Counted from the stretch's first letter, positions 1 through 6,839 are shown. The stretch is 18,201 nt of DNA from Streptococcaceae bacterium (GCA_009779335.1 WREM01000003.1:1-18201); one strand, 5' to 3'. The notes: generated from the sequence alone by a model not told the origin. Numbers and translations: made by a program.

Positions 1-109
1 CCAAATCTTCTTGATAGTTGGACGGAAATCCTGCTTTTAACTGATCCCCAATCTCCAATGCAACCATAGTGCCATGGTAGAAAGGACCCTGACTTAAAAT
101 CTCTGACAT
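1..109 (-). CDS. arr: NAD(+)-rifampin ADP-ribosyltransferase, N-terminal part (runs off the window)
   Basis: Only the first 36 codons are present; the gene continues beyond position 1. The peptide begins MSEILSQGPFYHGTMVALEI and continues with GDQLKAGFPSNYQEDL. The block QGPFYHGT...IGD.L..GF.SNY is the characteristic N-terminus of Arr enzymes, which transfer ADP-ribose from NAD+ to rifampin and inactivate it; the HGT motif belongs to the NAD-binding site. The start is ATG at 109, preceded by AAAGG about 7 bases upstream. The gene lies 87 bases after rmlB on the same strand with no convincing terminator between, so read-through from the rhamnose operon is possible. Rifampin resistance is the family function, and chromosomal homologues need not confer it. 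The identification rests on this short block remembered from the family; the rest of the protein is not visible. Confidence 0.72.
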   Translation of the reverse strand, partial: MSEILSQGPFYHGTMVALEIGDQLKAGFPSNYQEDL

Positions 110-120
110 TATCAACCTTT

Positions 121-199
121 CTAAAATCGCAAAACCACTTTAGCTTTGCTAAAGTAAATAAATGACTTTTCTCGTTACAGCTAAAATCAAACCACTTTA
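121..199. repeat. Imperfect 20-22 base direct repeat flanking a hairpin, between rmlB and arr
   Basis: Positions 121-142 and 181-199 are near-identical direct repeats (CTAAAATC, then CCACTTTA, with a 2-3 base indel between them), 60 bases apart. The second copy includes the rmlB stop codon. Between them lies a perfect 8-bp stem with a 3-base loop at 137-144/148-155. On the minus strand the stem is followed only by GGTTTTG, so it would be a weak terminator at best. Confidence 0.45.
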
Positions 200-1249
200 C
201 TCTGCACCAATAACCTTCTGCGTTTCGGCATATTTAGCTTCTACGGCTGATTTTTCTGCTTGCCACCAGTCTTGATTATCACGATACCAGTCAATCGTTG
301 CCTTGAGTCCTGACTCAAAGTCAGTATGCTTAGGCGACCAACCGAGTTCTGTACGAAGTTTTGTGTTGTCAATGGCATAACGTAAATCATGTCCTGCACG
401 ATCAGTGACACGGTCATAGTCATCTGCTGATTTACCCATGTCTGTCAAGATTTGCTCTAAAACCTCTTTGTTGTTTTTCTCTCCATCGGCACCAATCAGA
501 TAGGTTTCTCCCATCTTCCCTTTAGTCAAGATTGCCCAGACCCCTGAAGAATGGTCTTCAGTGTGAATCCAATCACGTACATTCTTCCCATCTCCGTAGA
601 GTTTAGGCTTAATGTCTGACAGGATATTGGTGATTTGACGAGGAATGAATTTTTCAATGTGTTGGTAAGGACCATAGTTGTTAGAGCAGTTAGAGATAGT
701 CGCCTTGAGTCCGAATGAACGCACCCAAGCACGCACAATCAAGTCAGAAGCAGCCTTAGTTGAGCTGTATGGACTTGAAGGATTGTAAGGGGTCTTGTCT
801 GTAAACTTCTCCCCTTCGCCTTCTCCATGACCAGGTAAATCTTCACGGTAAGGTAAATCTCCATAGACTTCATCCGTTGATACATGGTGGAAGCGAATAT
901 CATACTTACGAGCCGCTTGAATAAGAGTGTAAGTCCCCATGAAATTAGTGTGAATGAACTCATCTTGTGATTTGAGCGAGTTATCATTATGTGATTCTGC
1001 TGCATAGTGGACAATGGCGTCAGCCTTAGAAGCCACGTCATCCACCATTTTAGGATCAGCAATGTCTCCCACCACTAATTCCACACGATCACCAAGGATA
1101 GAAGCAATGTTTGCCTTATTCCCAGCGTAGGTCAATTTGTCCAAGACCGTGATATGCACGTCCGGATGATTGTTATAAACGTAATGTACAAAGTTAGAAC
1201 CGATAAATCCAGCCCCACCAGTAACTACAATATTTTTGTATTCAGTCAT
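197..1249 (-). CDS. rfbB: dTDP-glucose 4,6-dehydratase
   Basis: RmlB/RfbB carries out the second step of dTDP-L-rhamnose synthesis, converting dTDP-glucose to dTDP-4-keto-6-deoxyglucose with bound NAD+, in the cytoplasm. The 350-residue protein is full length. It has the N-terminal Rossmann motif GGAGFIG (11-17), the catalytic STDEVYG block (T125-D126-E127) and the short-chain dehydrogenase YxxxK pair (Y161, K165). Start ATG at 1249 has AAGGA upstream. It is the third gene of the rmlA-rmlC-rmlB group and is separated from rmlC by about 98 bases, a wider gap than between the other two. In lactococci rmlD usually follows; here an arr-like gene follows. Rhamnose feeds the cell-wall polysaccharide (also a phage receptor in lactococci) and exopolysaccharides. 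Confidence 0.96.
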   Translation of the reverse strand: MTEYKNIVVTGGAGFIGSNFVHYVYNNHPDVHITVLDKLTYAGNKANIASILGDRVELVVGDIADPKMVDDVASKADAIVHYAAESHNDNSLKSQDEFIHTNFMGTYTLIQAARKYDIRFHHVSTDEVYGDLPYREDLPGHGEGEGEKFTDKTPYNPSSPYSSTKAASDLIVRAWVRSFGLKATISNCSNNYGPYQHIEKFIPRQITNILSDIKPKLYGDGKNVRDWIHTEDHSSGVWAILTKGKMGETYLIGADGEKNNKEVLEQILTDMGKSADDYDRVTDRAGHDLRYAIDNTKLRTELGWSPKHTDFESGLKATIDWYRDNQDWWQAEKSAVEAKYAETQKVIGAE

Positions 1250-1334
1250 TATTTATATCCTTCTAGTTCTCTTGAAAAATTTATAAATCTTCTCTTTTCA
1301 TCTTCAATTCGCTTGAAATGTTGATTCTCGCTGG

Positions 1335-1348
1335 AACACTAAAGTGTT
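1335..1348. repeat. Short inverted repeat at the rmlC stop codon
   Basis: AACACT, two bases, then AGTGTT form a perfect 6-bp dyad ending in the rmlC stop codon and lying in the 98-base gap before rmlB. No T-run follows on the minus strand, so it is not a classical terminator. It could weakly stabilise or process the mRNA. Nothing else recognisable is present in this gap. Confidence 0.35.
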
Positions 1349-1935
1349 TAGTCGAATCGCAATGCCACCACATCCACTAACATGGGATGATTTTTATCTG
1401 CTTCTGAGACTTCAGCATTTGCCACATCCTGCCATTCAATCCCTAGGCTGGGGTCGGCATAGTTAACAAAAGCATATTTAGGCTTGAGTTCCAACGCCCA
1501 GTAGTCATTAACCAAATAACTATAGGATACAGTGTCTGAGAGGACTTGGAAGCCATTGGCTACACCACGAGGGACGAAAATTCCTTTGCTGGCGTCGATT
1601 TTCACCTGATAGGTATGACCGAAAGAATCTCCCTCACGCAAATCCACCCATGAACCAAGGACTTTACCGCCGTCAGCTACTGAGATATATTTATCCCAAG
1701 GTTCTGCGTGTAATCCTCGTAAGACATTCTTGCGAGAGAAGGACACATTATTTTGCAATTTTCCTTCTGCAAAGAATGATTCGGGGAATCCTAGAGGCAT
1801 CATTTTTTCCTTTTGAAAGTTTTCTTTGAACCACCCACGATTGTCCCCATGTACAGGAATATCAAACTCCAACATCCCGGGAATTGCCTCAATTTTTTTT
1901 GCTGATAATGTTTTACCAAAAAAGTTGTCAGTCAT
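1348..1935 (-). CDS. rfbC: dTDP-4-dehydrorhamnose 3,5-epimerase
   Basis: RmlC/RfbC epimerises C3 and C5 of dTDP-4-keto-6-deoxyglucose, the third step of dTDP-rhamnose synthesis. The 195-residue cupin protein has the signature VLRGLHAEPWDK with the catalytic histidine in LRGLH, followed by cupin strands (GKVLGSWVDLR, GIFVPRGVANGFQ). The AEPWDK variant is the streptococcal/lactococcal type. The ATG overlaps the rmlA stop by one base (TAATG), and the GGAG ribosome site lies inside the end of rmlA, so the two genes should be translationally coupled. Confidence 0.95.
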   Translation of the reverse strand: MTDNFFGKTLSAKKIEAIPGMLEFDIPVHGDNRGWFKENFQKEKMMPLGFPESFFAEGKLQNNVSFSRKNVLRGLHAEPWDKYISVADGGKVLGSWVDLREGDSFGHTYQVKIDASKGIFVPRGVANGFQVLSDTVSYSYLVNDYWALELKPKYAFVNYADPSLGIEWQDVANAEVSEADKNHPMLVDVVALRFD

Positions 1936-2804
1936 TATTTTTCTCCTACTAGACGTAGCAAGTATTTACCGTATTCATTTTTCTTCAATGGTTGTGCTAA
2001 GTCACGTACTTGATCAGAGGTGATATAACCCATACGCCATGCAATTTCTTCTAAACAAGATACTTGCACATTTTGCATACGTTGTACGGTTTCGATGTAT
2101 TGGGCAGCTTCAAGTAAGCTTTCATGTGTTCCTGTATCCAACCATGCGAAACCACGTCCCATGAGTTCTACGGATAAATCTCCACGCTCAAGGTAAGCTT
2201 TGTTGACATCTGTGATTTCCAGTTCTCCACGAGGAGAAGGTTTAATATTTTTCGCAATCTCCACCACATCATTATCGTAGAAGTAAAGTCCTGTTACCGC
2301 ATAATTTGATTTTGGTGATTCAGGTTTTTCCTCAATAGAGAGGGCGTTCATCTTATCATCAAATTCAACCACTCCAAAACGCTCAGGATCTGGCACACGA
2401 TAGCCAAAGACTGTTGCACCTTTTTCTTTAGCCGCTGCTTCTTGAAGCATGCGAGACATTCCAGGACCATGATAGATATTGTCCCCGAGAATCAATGCCA
2501 CAGAGTCATCTCCGATGAAATCTGATCCAATAATAAAAGCTTGTGCCAATCCATCTGGACTTGGTTGTACAGCGTAAGATAGATTAATTCCAAACTCAGA
2601 ACCATCTTTCAGAAGTTCTTCAAAACGTGGTGTATCCTCTGGTGTTGAGATGATTAAAATATCTTTAATCCCTGCCAACATCAATGTTGACAATGGATAA
2701 TAAATCATTGGTTTGTCATAAACTGGCATGAGTTGTTTACTCGCTGCACGAGTCAATGGGTATAGGCGAGTTCCTGACCCCCCTGCAAGTATAATTCCCT
2801 TCAT
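1935..2804 (-). CDS. rfbA: Glucose-1-phosphate thymidylyltransferase
   Basis: RmlA/RfbA makes dTDP-glucose from glucose-1-phosphate and dTTP, the committing step of dTDP-rhamnose synthesis. The nucleotidyltransferase motif GGSGTRLYPLT is at residues 8-18, with LILGDNIYHG (metal-binding Asp), an EKP sugar-site motif and the C-terminal WLDTGTHESLLEAA block. I place the start at ATG 2804 (289 aa, starting MKGIILAGG), not at the in-frame GTG at 2816. A GAGG Shine-Dalgarno sequence lies about 8 bases before ATG 2804, and the GTG is part of that ribosome site. It is first in the operon, reads from the promoter near 2850, and its stop overlaps the rmlC start by one base. Confidence 0.96.
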   Translation of the reverse strand: MKGIILAGGSGTRLYPLTRAASKQLMPVYDKPMIYYPLSTLMLAGIKDILIISTPEDTPRFEELLKDGSEFGINLSYAVQPSPDGLAQAFIIGSDFIGDDSVALILGDNIYHGPGMSRMLQEAAAKEKGATVFGYRVPDPERFGVVEFDDKMNALSIEEKPESPKSNYAVTGLYFYDNDVVEIAKNIKPSPRGELEITDVNKAYLERGDLSVELMGRGFAWLDTGTHESLLEAAQYIETVQRMQNVQVSCLEEIAWRMGYITSDQVRDLAQPLKKNEYGKYLLRLVGEK

Positions 2805-2849
2805 AAATAACCTCACTTTTATTATATTTGTATCTATTTTATCTTTACT

Positions 2850-2858
2850 ATTATACCA
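2850..2858 (-). promoter_or_regulatory. Extended -10 promoter of the rml operon
   Basis: On the minus strand this reads TGGTATAAT, a perfect -10 hexamer with a TGn extension, about 45 bases before the rmlA start. No good -35 hexamer sits 17 bases upstream, which is common for extended -10 promoters. It lies just after the terminator of the preceding gene, so the rml genes probably form an independent unit. Confidence 0.7.
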
Positions 2859-2879
2859 TATTTCTATTTTGCCTTTTGT

Positions 2880-2907
2880 ATAAGAAAAATGAGCCTAAAG
2901 CTCATTT
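2880..2907 (-). terminator. Rho-independent terminator of the DUF1129 gene
   Basis: On the minus strand AAATGAGC, a 5-base loop and GCTCATTT form an 8-bp stem (2887-2894/2900-2907), followed by a T-rich run (TTTTTCTTAT). It begins one base after the stop codon of the DUF1129 gene. Confidence 0.85.
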
Positions 2908-2908
2908 A

Positions 2909-3565
2909 TTATCGTCTAATATTTTGATTAACCATGGCAGATTGGATGTTGTATTTGCGTTTAAGGAAATATCGCCCAACTAAAGCGATTGCCCCTAATA
3001 CCAATGCCACATAAGAATTGAACAAAGGGTTGATACTTCTAGGGATAACCCCTGTCAGGAATGTAAGACCTCCCCAGACAATCATCAAGGCAAAGAGAAT
3101 TCCCATTTTTTTCCCACGACCTTCTGTTCCAGAGTTTTTACTGTAGAAGAAACGATAGAGCATAACCAAAACAAACCCTCCAGTAAGCGATGATACAATG
3201 GCAGTGGAGATAGGATAGGTTTGAGACTTAGGACTGAATAACCCCAGACCTCCAATATAGAGGACAAGCAGACCAAAGATAAGGAGACTACTGTCTATCC
3301 ACATTAATAGCGAACTTTCATTTTTTTCTGTTGGTTTTTGTGGAGCATTTTGCTTGTTTTCATATTTACTGACAAATTCTGTTGGTGAACCAAACGTTTT
3401 TTTTGCCAGTATTCCTTTATTCTGATTTTCAATGATCTGAGGAAGGATTTCTCCTAAAATTCCTTTAATTTCTTCATCAGATTTATTGGCAATCATGAGT
3501 TGCTTGGTTACAGAGTGAATATACTCGTTGTTTTTTGAGGTTAACTGTTCAAATAAATTTTCCAT
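2909..3565 (-). CDS. DUF1129 family membrane protein
   Basis: The 218-residue protein has a charged N-terminal cytoplasmic region (about 1-85, beginning MENLFEQLTSKNNEYIHSV) and four predicted membrane helices at roughly 86-110, 117-139, 153-175 and 182-202, with a basic tail. This layout and the N-terminal block match the DUF1129 family of Firmicutes integral membrane proteins, whose function is unknown. It is a single-gene unit divergent from rpmB. No Shine-Dalgarno sequence precedes ATG 3565, while a -10 hexamer ends only 7 bases before it, suggesting a leaderless mRNA. The next in-frame Met (codon 24) also lacks a ribosome site and would remove conserved sequence, so I keep 3565. Confidence 0.85.
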   Translation of the reverse strand: MENLFEQLTSKNNEYIHSVTKQLMIANKSDEEIKGILGEILPQIIENQNKGILAKKTFGSPTEFVSKYENKQNAPQKPTEKNESSLLMWIDSSLLIFGLLVLYIGGLGLFSPKSQTYPISTAIVSSLTGGFVLVMLYRFFYSKNSGTEGRGKKMGILFALMIVWGGLTFLTGVIPRSINPLFNSYVALVLGAIALVGRYFLKRKYNIQSAMVNQNIRR

Positions 3566-3569
3566 ATTT

Positions 3570-3585
3570 TCTATTATAACATAGT
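3570..3585 (-). promoter_or_regulatory. Extended -10 promoter directly abutting the DUF1129 start codon
   Basis: The minus strand reads ACTATGTTATAATAGA. TATAAT (3578 to 3573) has a TGn extension and is followed by seven bases (AGAAAAT) and then ATG. Initiation 6-8 bases after the hexamer would fall on or beside the start codon. The same 16 bases recur in the dut promoter (8983-8998). No good -35 hexamer is seen. Confidence 0.65.
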
Positions 3586-3621
3586 CTCTAGCTCAAATAG
3601 TTCAAGAAAGAACATTTTAAC

Positions 3622-3651
3622 TTGATTTTTTATCAAGAAAAATGTTATACT
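3622..3651 (+). promoter_or_regulatory. rpmB promoter
   Basis: TTGATT (3622-3627), an 18-base spacer and TGTTATACT (extended -10, hexamer 3646-3651) fit a vegetative promoter about 53 bases before the rpmB ATG. A perfect 6-bp dyad (CTTGAT, five T, ATCAAG; 3621-3637) overlaps the -35 and could be an operator or chance in AT-rich DNA. Confidence 0.65.
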
Positions 3652-3703
3652 ATCTTGGTATGTTATCTCAGAGAACATAAAATTCTAAACGGAGGACTGA
3701 ATC

Positions 3704-3898
3704 ATGTCAAAAGAATGTTATTTTACAGGTCGTAAGACTGTATCATCTAATAATCGCTCACACGCCATGAACCAAACAAAACGTATCGTTAAACCTAATC
3801 TTCAAAAAGTTAAAATTGTAGAAAACGGTGAGATCAAAACAGTTTGGGCTTCTGCAAAAGCATTGAAAAAATTGCCTGCTGGCGTAGAACGTGTATAA
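3704..3898 (+). CDS. rpmB: 50S ribosomal protein L28
   Basis: The 64-residue basic protein beginning MSKECYFTGRKTVSSNNRSH is full-length bacterial L28 (bL28), a component of the large ribosomal subunit near the 23S rRNA exit-site region. The ribosome site GGAGG sits 8 bases before ATG 3704. Only one cysteine (C5) is seen, so it is the zinc-free form. It is a single-gene unit with its own promoter and a strong terminator 15 bases after the stop. The neighbouring Asp23-family and fakA genes follow it in the same orientation, as is usual in streptococci and lactococci. Confidence 0.97.
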   Translation: MSKECYFTGRKTVSSNNRSHAMNQTKRIVKPNLQKVKIVENGEIKTVWASAKALKKLPAGVERV

Positions 3899-3913
3899 AT
3901 TGATTAATTACTA

Positions 3914-3941
3914 GACTGTAAACCTCGTTTACAGTCTTTTT
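3914..3941 (+). terminator. Rho-independent terminator of rpmB
   Basis: GACTGTAAAC, a 3-base loop and GTTTACAGTC form a perfect 10-bp stem followed by TTTTTAGTTT. It separates rpmB from the Asp23-family/fakA unit. Confidence 0.92.
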
Positions 3942-3960
3942 AGTTTATTTTATAAATTTA

Positions 3961-3969
3961 TGGTAAAAT
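3961..3969 (+). promoter_or_regulatory. Probable promoter of the Asp23-family/fakA unit
   Basis: TGGTAAAAT is an extended -10 element (hexamer 3964-3969) located after the rpmB terminator. It would give a leader of about 65 bases before ATG 4041. A second AT-rich element (TAATAT near 3975) is possible. No clear -35 is visible. Confidence 0.45.
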
Positions 3970-4001
3970 TAAGATAATATACATTGATTGTATAGCTAAT
4001 G

Positions 4002-4040
4002 AAAGGAGAGCACTGCTTTATAGAAGCAGTCACCACCAGT
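4002..4040 (+). promoter_or_regulatory. Split ribosome-binding region: Shine-Dalgarno, hairpin, start codon
   Basis: AAAGGAG (4002-4008) is a near-perfect Shine-Dalgarno sequence but lies 32 bases before the expected ATG (4041). The gap contains a perfect 7-bp hairpin, ACTGCTT / 5-base loop / AAGCAGT (4012-4018, 4024-4030). If folded, the hairpin cuts the effective spacing to about 13 bases. The ATG at 3999 lies before the Shine-Dalgarno sequence and is in frame, but has no ribosome site of its own. Confidence 0.6.
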
Positions 4041-4403
4041 ATGAACGTTACAATTAATACGCAACATGGAAATGTTGATATTTCATCCGATGTCATTGCA
4101 ACTGTGGTAGGAGCAAGCACAACTGAAATTTTTGGTGTGGTTGGAATGACCAGTCAAAATGCTGTTAAAGATAATTTCCGTAATATTCTCGGTCAAGATA
4201 ATTTTTCAAAAGGGGTCATCGTCTCTACTCACGACGATGAGATAATCATTGACCTTTTCGTCGTTATCAGCTATGGCGTTAAAATATCTGAAGTGGCTAG
4301 AAATATTCAAGAACGTGTGCACTTCAATCTAAAAAATCAATTAGGTATTTCTCAAGCAAAAATCAATGTTAATGTACAAAATGTGAAGGTGGTTGAAGAT
4401 TAA
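4041..4403 (+). CDS. Asp23/Gls24 family envelope stress response protein
   Basis: The 120-residue protein starting MNVTINTQHGNVDISSDVIATVVG is an Asp23/Gls24-like protein (YloU type), with the family blocks ATEIFGVVGM-like TTEIFGVVGM, SYGVKISEVARNIQERV and INVNVQNVKVVED. The family is linked to envelope stress, and this member normally stands directly before fakA. A longer form from ATG 3999 (134 aa) is open, but its extra 14 residues do not resemble the family N-terminus and no ribosome site precedes that ATG. I therefore choose 4041. Its stop overlaps the fakA start by one base (TAATG), implying translational coupling. Confidence 0.85.
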   Translation: MNVTINTQHGNVDISSDVIATVVGASTTEIFGVVGMTSQNAVKDNFRNILGQDNFSKGVIVSTHDDEIIIDLFVVISYGVKISEVARNIQERVHFNLKNQLGISQAKINVNVQNVKVVED

Positions 4404-6067
4404 TGTCAAATATTACTGCTAATCAATTCAAAGAAATGATTCAATCTGCTGCAAAGCGTCTTTCTGAGCAGGCTGAGTACGTCGATTCACTCAATGTCTT
4501 CCCTGTTCCTGATGGAGATACAGGAACAAACATGAGTATGACAATGACCAATGGAGCCGAAGCTATTGCTGATCAACCTGCTTCATCTGTTGGAGAACTC
4601 TCACAAGTTTTCTCAAAAGGCTTGCTTATGGGAGCCCGTGGAAACTCTGGAGTCATTCTTAGCCAAATCTTCCGTGGTTTTGGGCAATATGCCAAAGACT
4701 ATGATGAATTGGATGGGATTCACTTGGCTGCTGCCATTCAAAATGGTGTAGATGTTGCTTATAAAGCTGTCATGAAGCCTGTCGAGGGAACTATTTTGAC
4801 TGTTACTCGTGGTGCAGGAGAAATGGCTAAACACGCAACAGACAATACAGATGATGCGGTTAAAATCATGGAAGCTGCTCTTGAAGGAGCTAAGAAAGCT
4901 CTTGAGATGACACCTGAGATGCTTCCTGTTCTTAAGGAAGTGGGCGTAGTTGATTCTGGTGGACAAGGTCTCGTTTATATCTATGAAGGATTCCTTATGG
5001 CACTTAATGGAGAATTTGTCCCTGAAGAGCCTACAAAAGGACCAGAGGCAATGGAGCGTATGGTTAACCTTGAACATGAATCAGGTGTAGCACACGCATC
5101 AACAAGTGAAATCAAGTACGGTTACTGTACCGAAATTATGGTGGAACTTGGAGAAGGACCTACGGCTAAAAAAGATTACAATCATGATAAATTCCAAGAT
5201 TATCTTGCAGGAATAGGGAACTCTCTTCTTGTTGTCGATGACGATGAAATTGTCAAGGTTCATGTTCATACAGAAGATCCCGGTCTTGTCATGCAAGAAG
5301 GATTGAAATTTGGTCGTCTCATTAAGGTCAAAGTAGATAATATGCGTCTTCAAAATGAAGGTGTAGCTGAAAAAGAAGCTAACGCTGCTTCTGATGTTCC
5401 CGCTGAAAGAAAAGAATGGGGAATCATTGCCATTACCGCAGGCGAAGGACTTGCTAACATCTTCCGTCAAATGGGTGTCAATCATGTGGTTTCTGGTGGA
5501 CAAACCATGAACCCATCAACAGAAGACATCCTCAAAGCTATTGAGCAAGTTAATGCTGATAAAATCATTATTTTACCTAATAACAAGAATATTTTTATGG
5601 CAGCTAAATCTGCTGCGGATGTAGCTGAAAATGAAGTTGAAGTCATTGAAACAGCAACTATCCCTCAAGGATTCACTGCATTACTCAGCTTCAACCCGAT
5701 GGAATCTATCCAAACCAATAAAGAAGCTATGACTGCCTCTCTTGAAGAAGTTCAATCAGGTGCTGTTACACAAGCCATCCGTGATACAAATATTGATGGT
5801 GTGGATATTCACAAGAAAGACACACTTGGATTACTCAATACAAAAATCGTCGTTTCAACTAAAAAAATGAATGAAGCTATCTTAGAAGTCTTTGATAAGA
5901 TGATTGACGAAGACAGTGAAATTGCTGCTATTTATGTAGGAGAAGACGGAAAACAATCTGTTGCTGAAAAAATAGCAAAAGAATTAGAGAAAAAACATCC
6001 TGATCTTGAAGTCGAAATTCACGACGGAAATCAACCTGTATATCCTTACCTCTTCTCAGTAGAATAA
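4403..6067 (+). CDS. fakA: Fatty acid kinase catalytic subunit FakA (DhaL/DAK2 domain, YloV family)
   Basis: FakA phosphorylates exogenous fatty acids held by FakB carrier proteins, giving acyl-phosphates for phospholipid synthesis. The 554-residue protein is full length for the family. The N-terminal DhaL kinase domain (about 1-205) shows NVFPVPDGDTGTN with nucleotide/metal-binding D37 and D39, then GARGNSGVILSQIFRGF and VVDSGGQGLVYIYEGF. The middle domain carries C242 and the HVH pair H287/H289, the likely metal-site residues known for FakA. The C-terminal domain (about 340-554) is the region thought to contact FakB. No fakB is in the window. Older annotation calls such proteins dihydroxyacetone-kinase-like. 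It is coupled to the Asp23-family gene and ends at a bidirectional terminator. Confidence 0.92.
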   Translation: MSNITANQFKEMIQSAAKRLSEQAEYVDSLNVFPVPDGDTGTNMSMTMTNGAEAIADQPASSVGELSQVFSKGLLMGARGNSGVILSQIFRGFGQYAKDYDELDGIHLAAAIQNGVDVAYKAVMKPVEGTILTVTRGAGEMAKHATDNTDDAVKIMEAALEGAKKALEMTPEMLPVLKEVGVVDSGGQGLVYIYEGFLMALNGEFVPEEPTKGPEAMERMVNLEHESGVAHASTSEIKYGYCTEIMVELGEGPTAKKDYNHDKFQDYLAGIGNSLLVVDDDEIVKVHVHTEDPGLVMQEGLKFGRLIKVKVDNMRLQNEGVAEKEANAASDVPAERKEWGIIAITAGEGLANIFRQMGVNHVVSGGQTMNPSTEDILKAIEQVNADKIIILPNNKNIFMAAKSAADVAENEVEVIETATIPQGFTALLSFNPMESIQTNKEAMTASLEEVQSGAVTQAIRDTNIDGVDIHKKDTLGLLNTKIVVSTKKMNEAILEVFDKMIDEDSEIAAIYVGEDGKQSVAEKIAKELEKKHPDLEVEIHDGNQPVYPYLFSVE

Positions 6068-6070
6068 AAT

Positions 6071-6098
6071 AAAAAGACCCTTCAAGGTCTTTTTTATT
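6071..6098. terminator. Bidirectional terminator between fakA and the nitroreductase gene
   Basis: AAAAAGACC (6071-6079), a 6-base loop and GGTCTTTTT (6086-6094) form a 9-bp stem with T-runs on both strands. It ends fakA on the plus strand and the convergent nitroreductase gene on the minus strand, whose stop codon (6094-6096) lies within it. Confidence 0.88.
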
Positions 6099-6705
6099 TA
6101 ACTTCAATAATAGAATCTGCTGGCAATCGATAGCTGGCATGTCCTTTATCTTCTGATTTTCCAAGAACAATGAAAAGTTCGGGCCGATAGCGTTTATCTA
6201 AATCTAAAATATCATTGATTTTATCACTGTGTTCAAATCCCATGATGACATTTCCCTCAAGGCCATGATCTTTGATACTGAGCATGAGATTCATGGAAAC
6301 AAAGCCAATATTTATGGCTAACAGATTATCTACTGCGTAATCAGGCATTTAGTTAAACATCTCTGCATAGCGAGTAACAAATATTTCTGACAAGCTTTCT
6401 GGCATTTCATTTCCTGCTGTTTGAGCAATTTCTTTTGAACGTTGAGCAAGTGCTGTATCTGAAAATATCAGAATGACTCCCCCAGCATTTTCAATTTGGG
6501 GTTGATTTTTGAATTTCCCTTCTTGAGACAAGGCTTTGATTTTATCTTGACTTTCTACGATGACAAAATGCCAAGATTGAATATTAAAAGCAGATGGAGC
6601 TAGTGTCGCTTGAGTGATAATTTCTTTCATGACATCTGTTGAAATTTTTTCATCTGTAAATGCCTTGACTGCATGACGAGTTTGATTAAGTGTTGTATAT
6701 TCCAT
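6094..6705 (-). pseudogene. Nitroreductase family protein interrupted by an in-frame stop
   Basis: Two pieces in the same frame, 118 codons (6705-6349) and 84 codons (6348-6094), are separated only by a TAA. Joined they give about 203 residues, the normal length of an FMN-dependent nitroreductase. The first piece has the N-terminal RHAVKAFTDEKI and the flavin-site block LAPSAFNIQSWHFVIV. The second has LLAINIGFVSMNLML and the C-terminal RYRPELFIVLGKSEDKGHASYRLPADSIIE. The stop falls between RYAEMFN and MPDYAVDN, where the family normally continues without a break, so one base change (for example from CAA or GAA) explains it. The ATG right after the TAA allows reinitiation but has no clear ribosome site. 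The start at 6705 is preceded by AAAAGG. A recent nonsense mutation or a sequencing error are both possible. Confidence 0.82.
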
Positions 6706-6753
6706 TATTTATGCCTTTTCTTTTATTTGAGTTCAAACAACTAGAAATTTCGA

Positions 6754-6812
6754 CATAAGTACGATAGTCACTTTGCTTATTGCAAAATAAATATATGACT
6801 ATCCGACTTATG
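6754..6812. repeat. Nested inverted repeat (long hairpin) between rlmN and the nitroreductase gene
   Basis: Arms 6754-6770 and 6796-6812 are 17 bases each and pair at 15 of 17 positions (CATAAGT..GATAGTCA against its complement). Within the 25-base loop a second perfect stem, TTTGC/GCAAA, sits at 6772-6776/6782-6786. No U-run follows either arm, so it is not an ordinary terminator. It could be an mRNA-stabilising structure after rlmN, a small structured RNA or a dispersed repeat unit. Confidence 0.6.
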
Positions 6813-6839
6813 CTCCATTTCTGAACAGTTGCTTTCGCA

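Noticed and set aside
2805..2816. GTG start of rfbA at 2816
   Set aside because: That GTG is part of the GAGG ribosome site for ATG 2804, and the family begins MKGIILAGG.
3914..3936. TGTAAAC/GTTTACA halves after rpmB and at 8473-8490, resembling a CopR/CopY copper box (TACAnnTGTA)
   Set aside because: The half-sites are in the wrong order (rpmB) or have a four-base instead of two-base centre (8473-8490), and neither lies at a promoter of a copper gene. The first is clearly a terminator stem.
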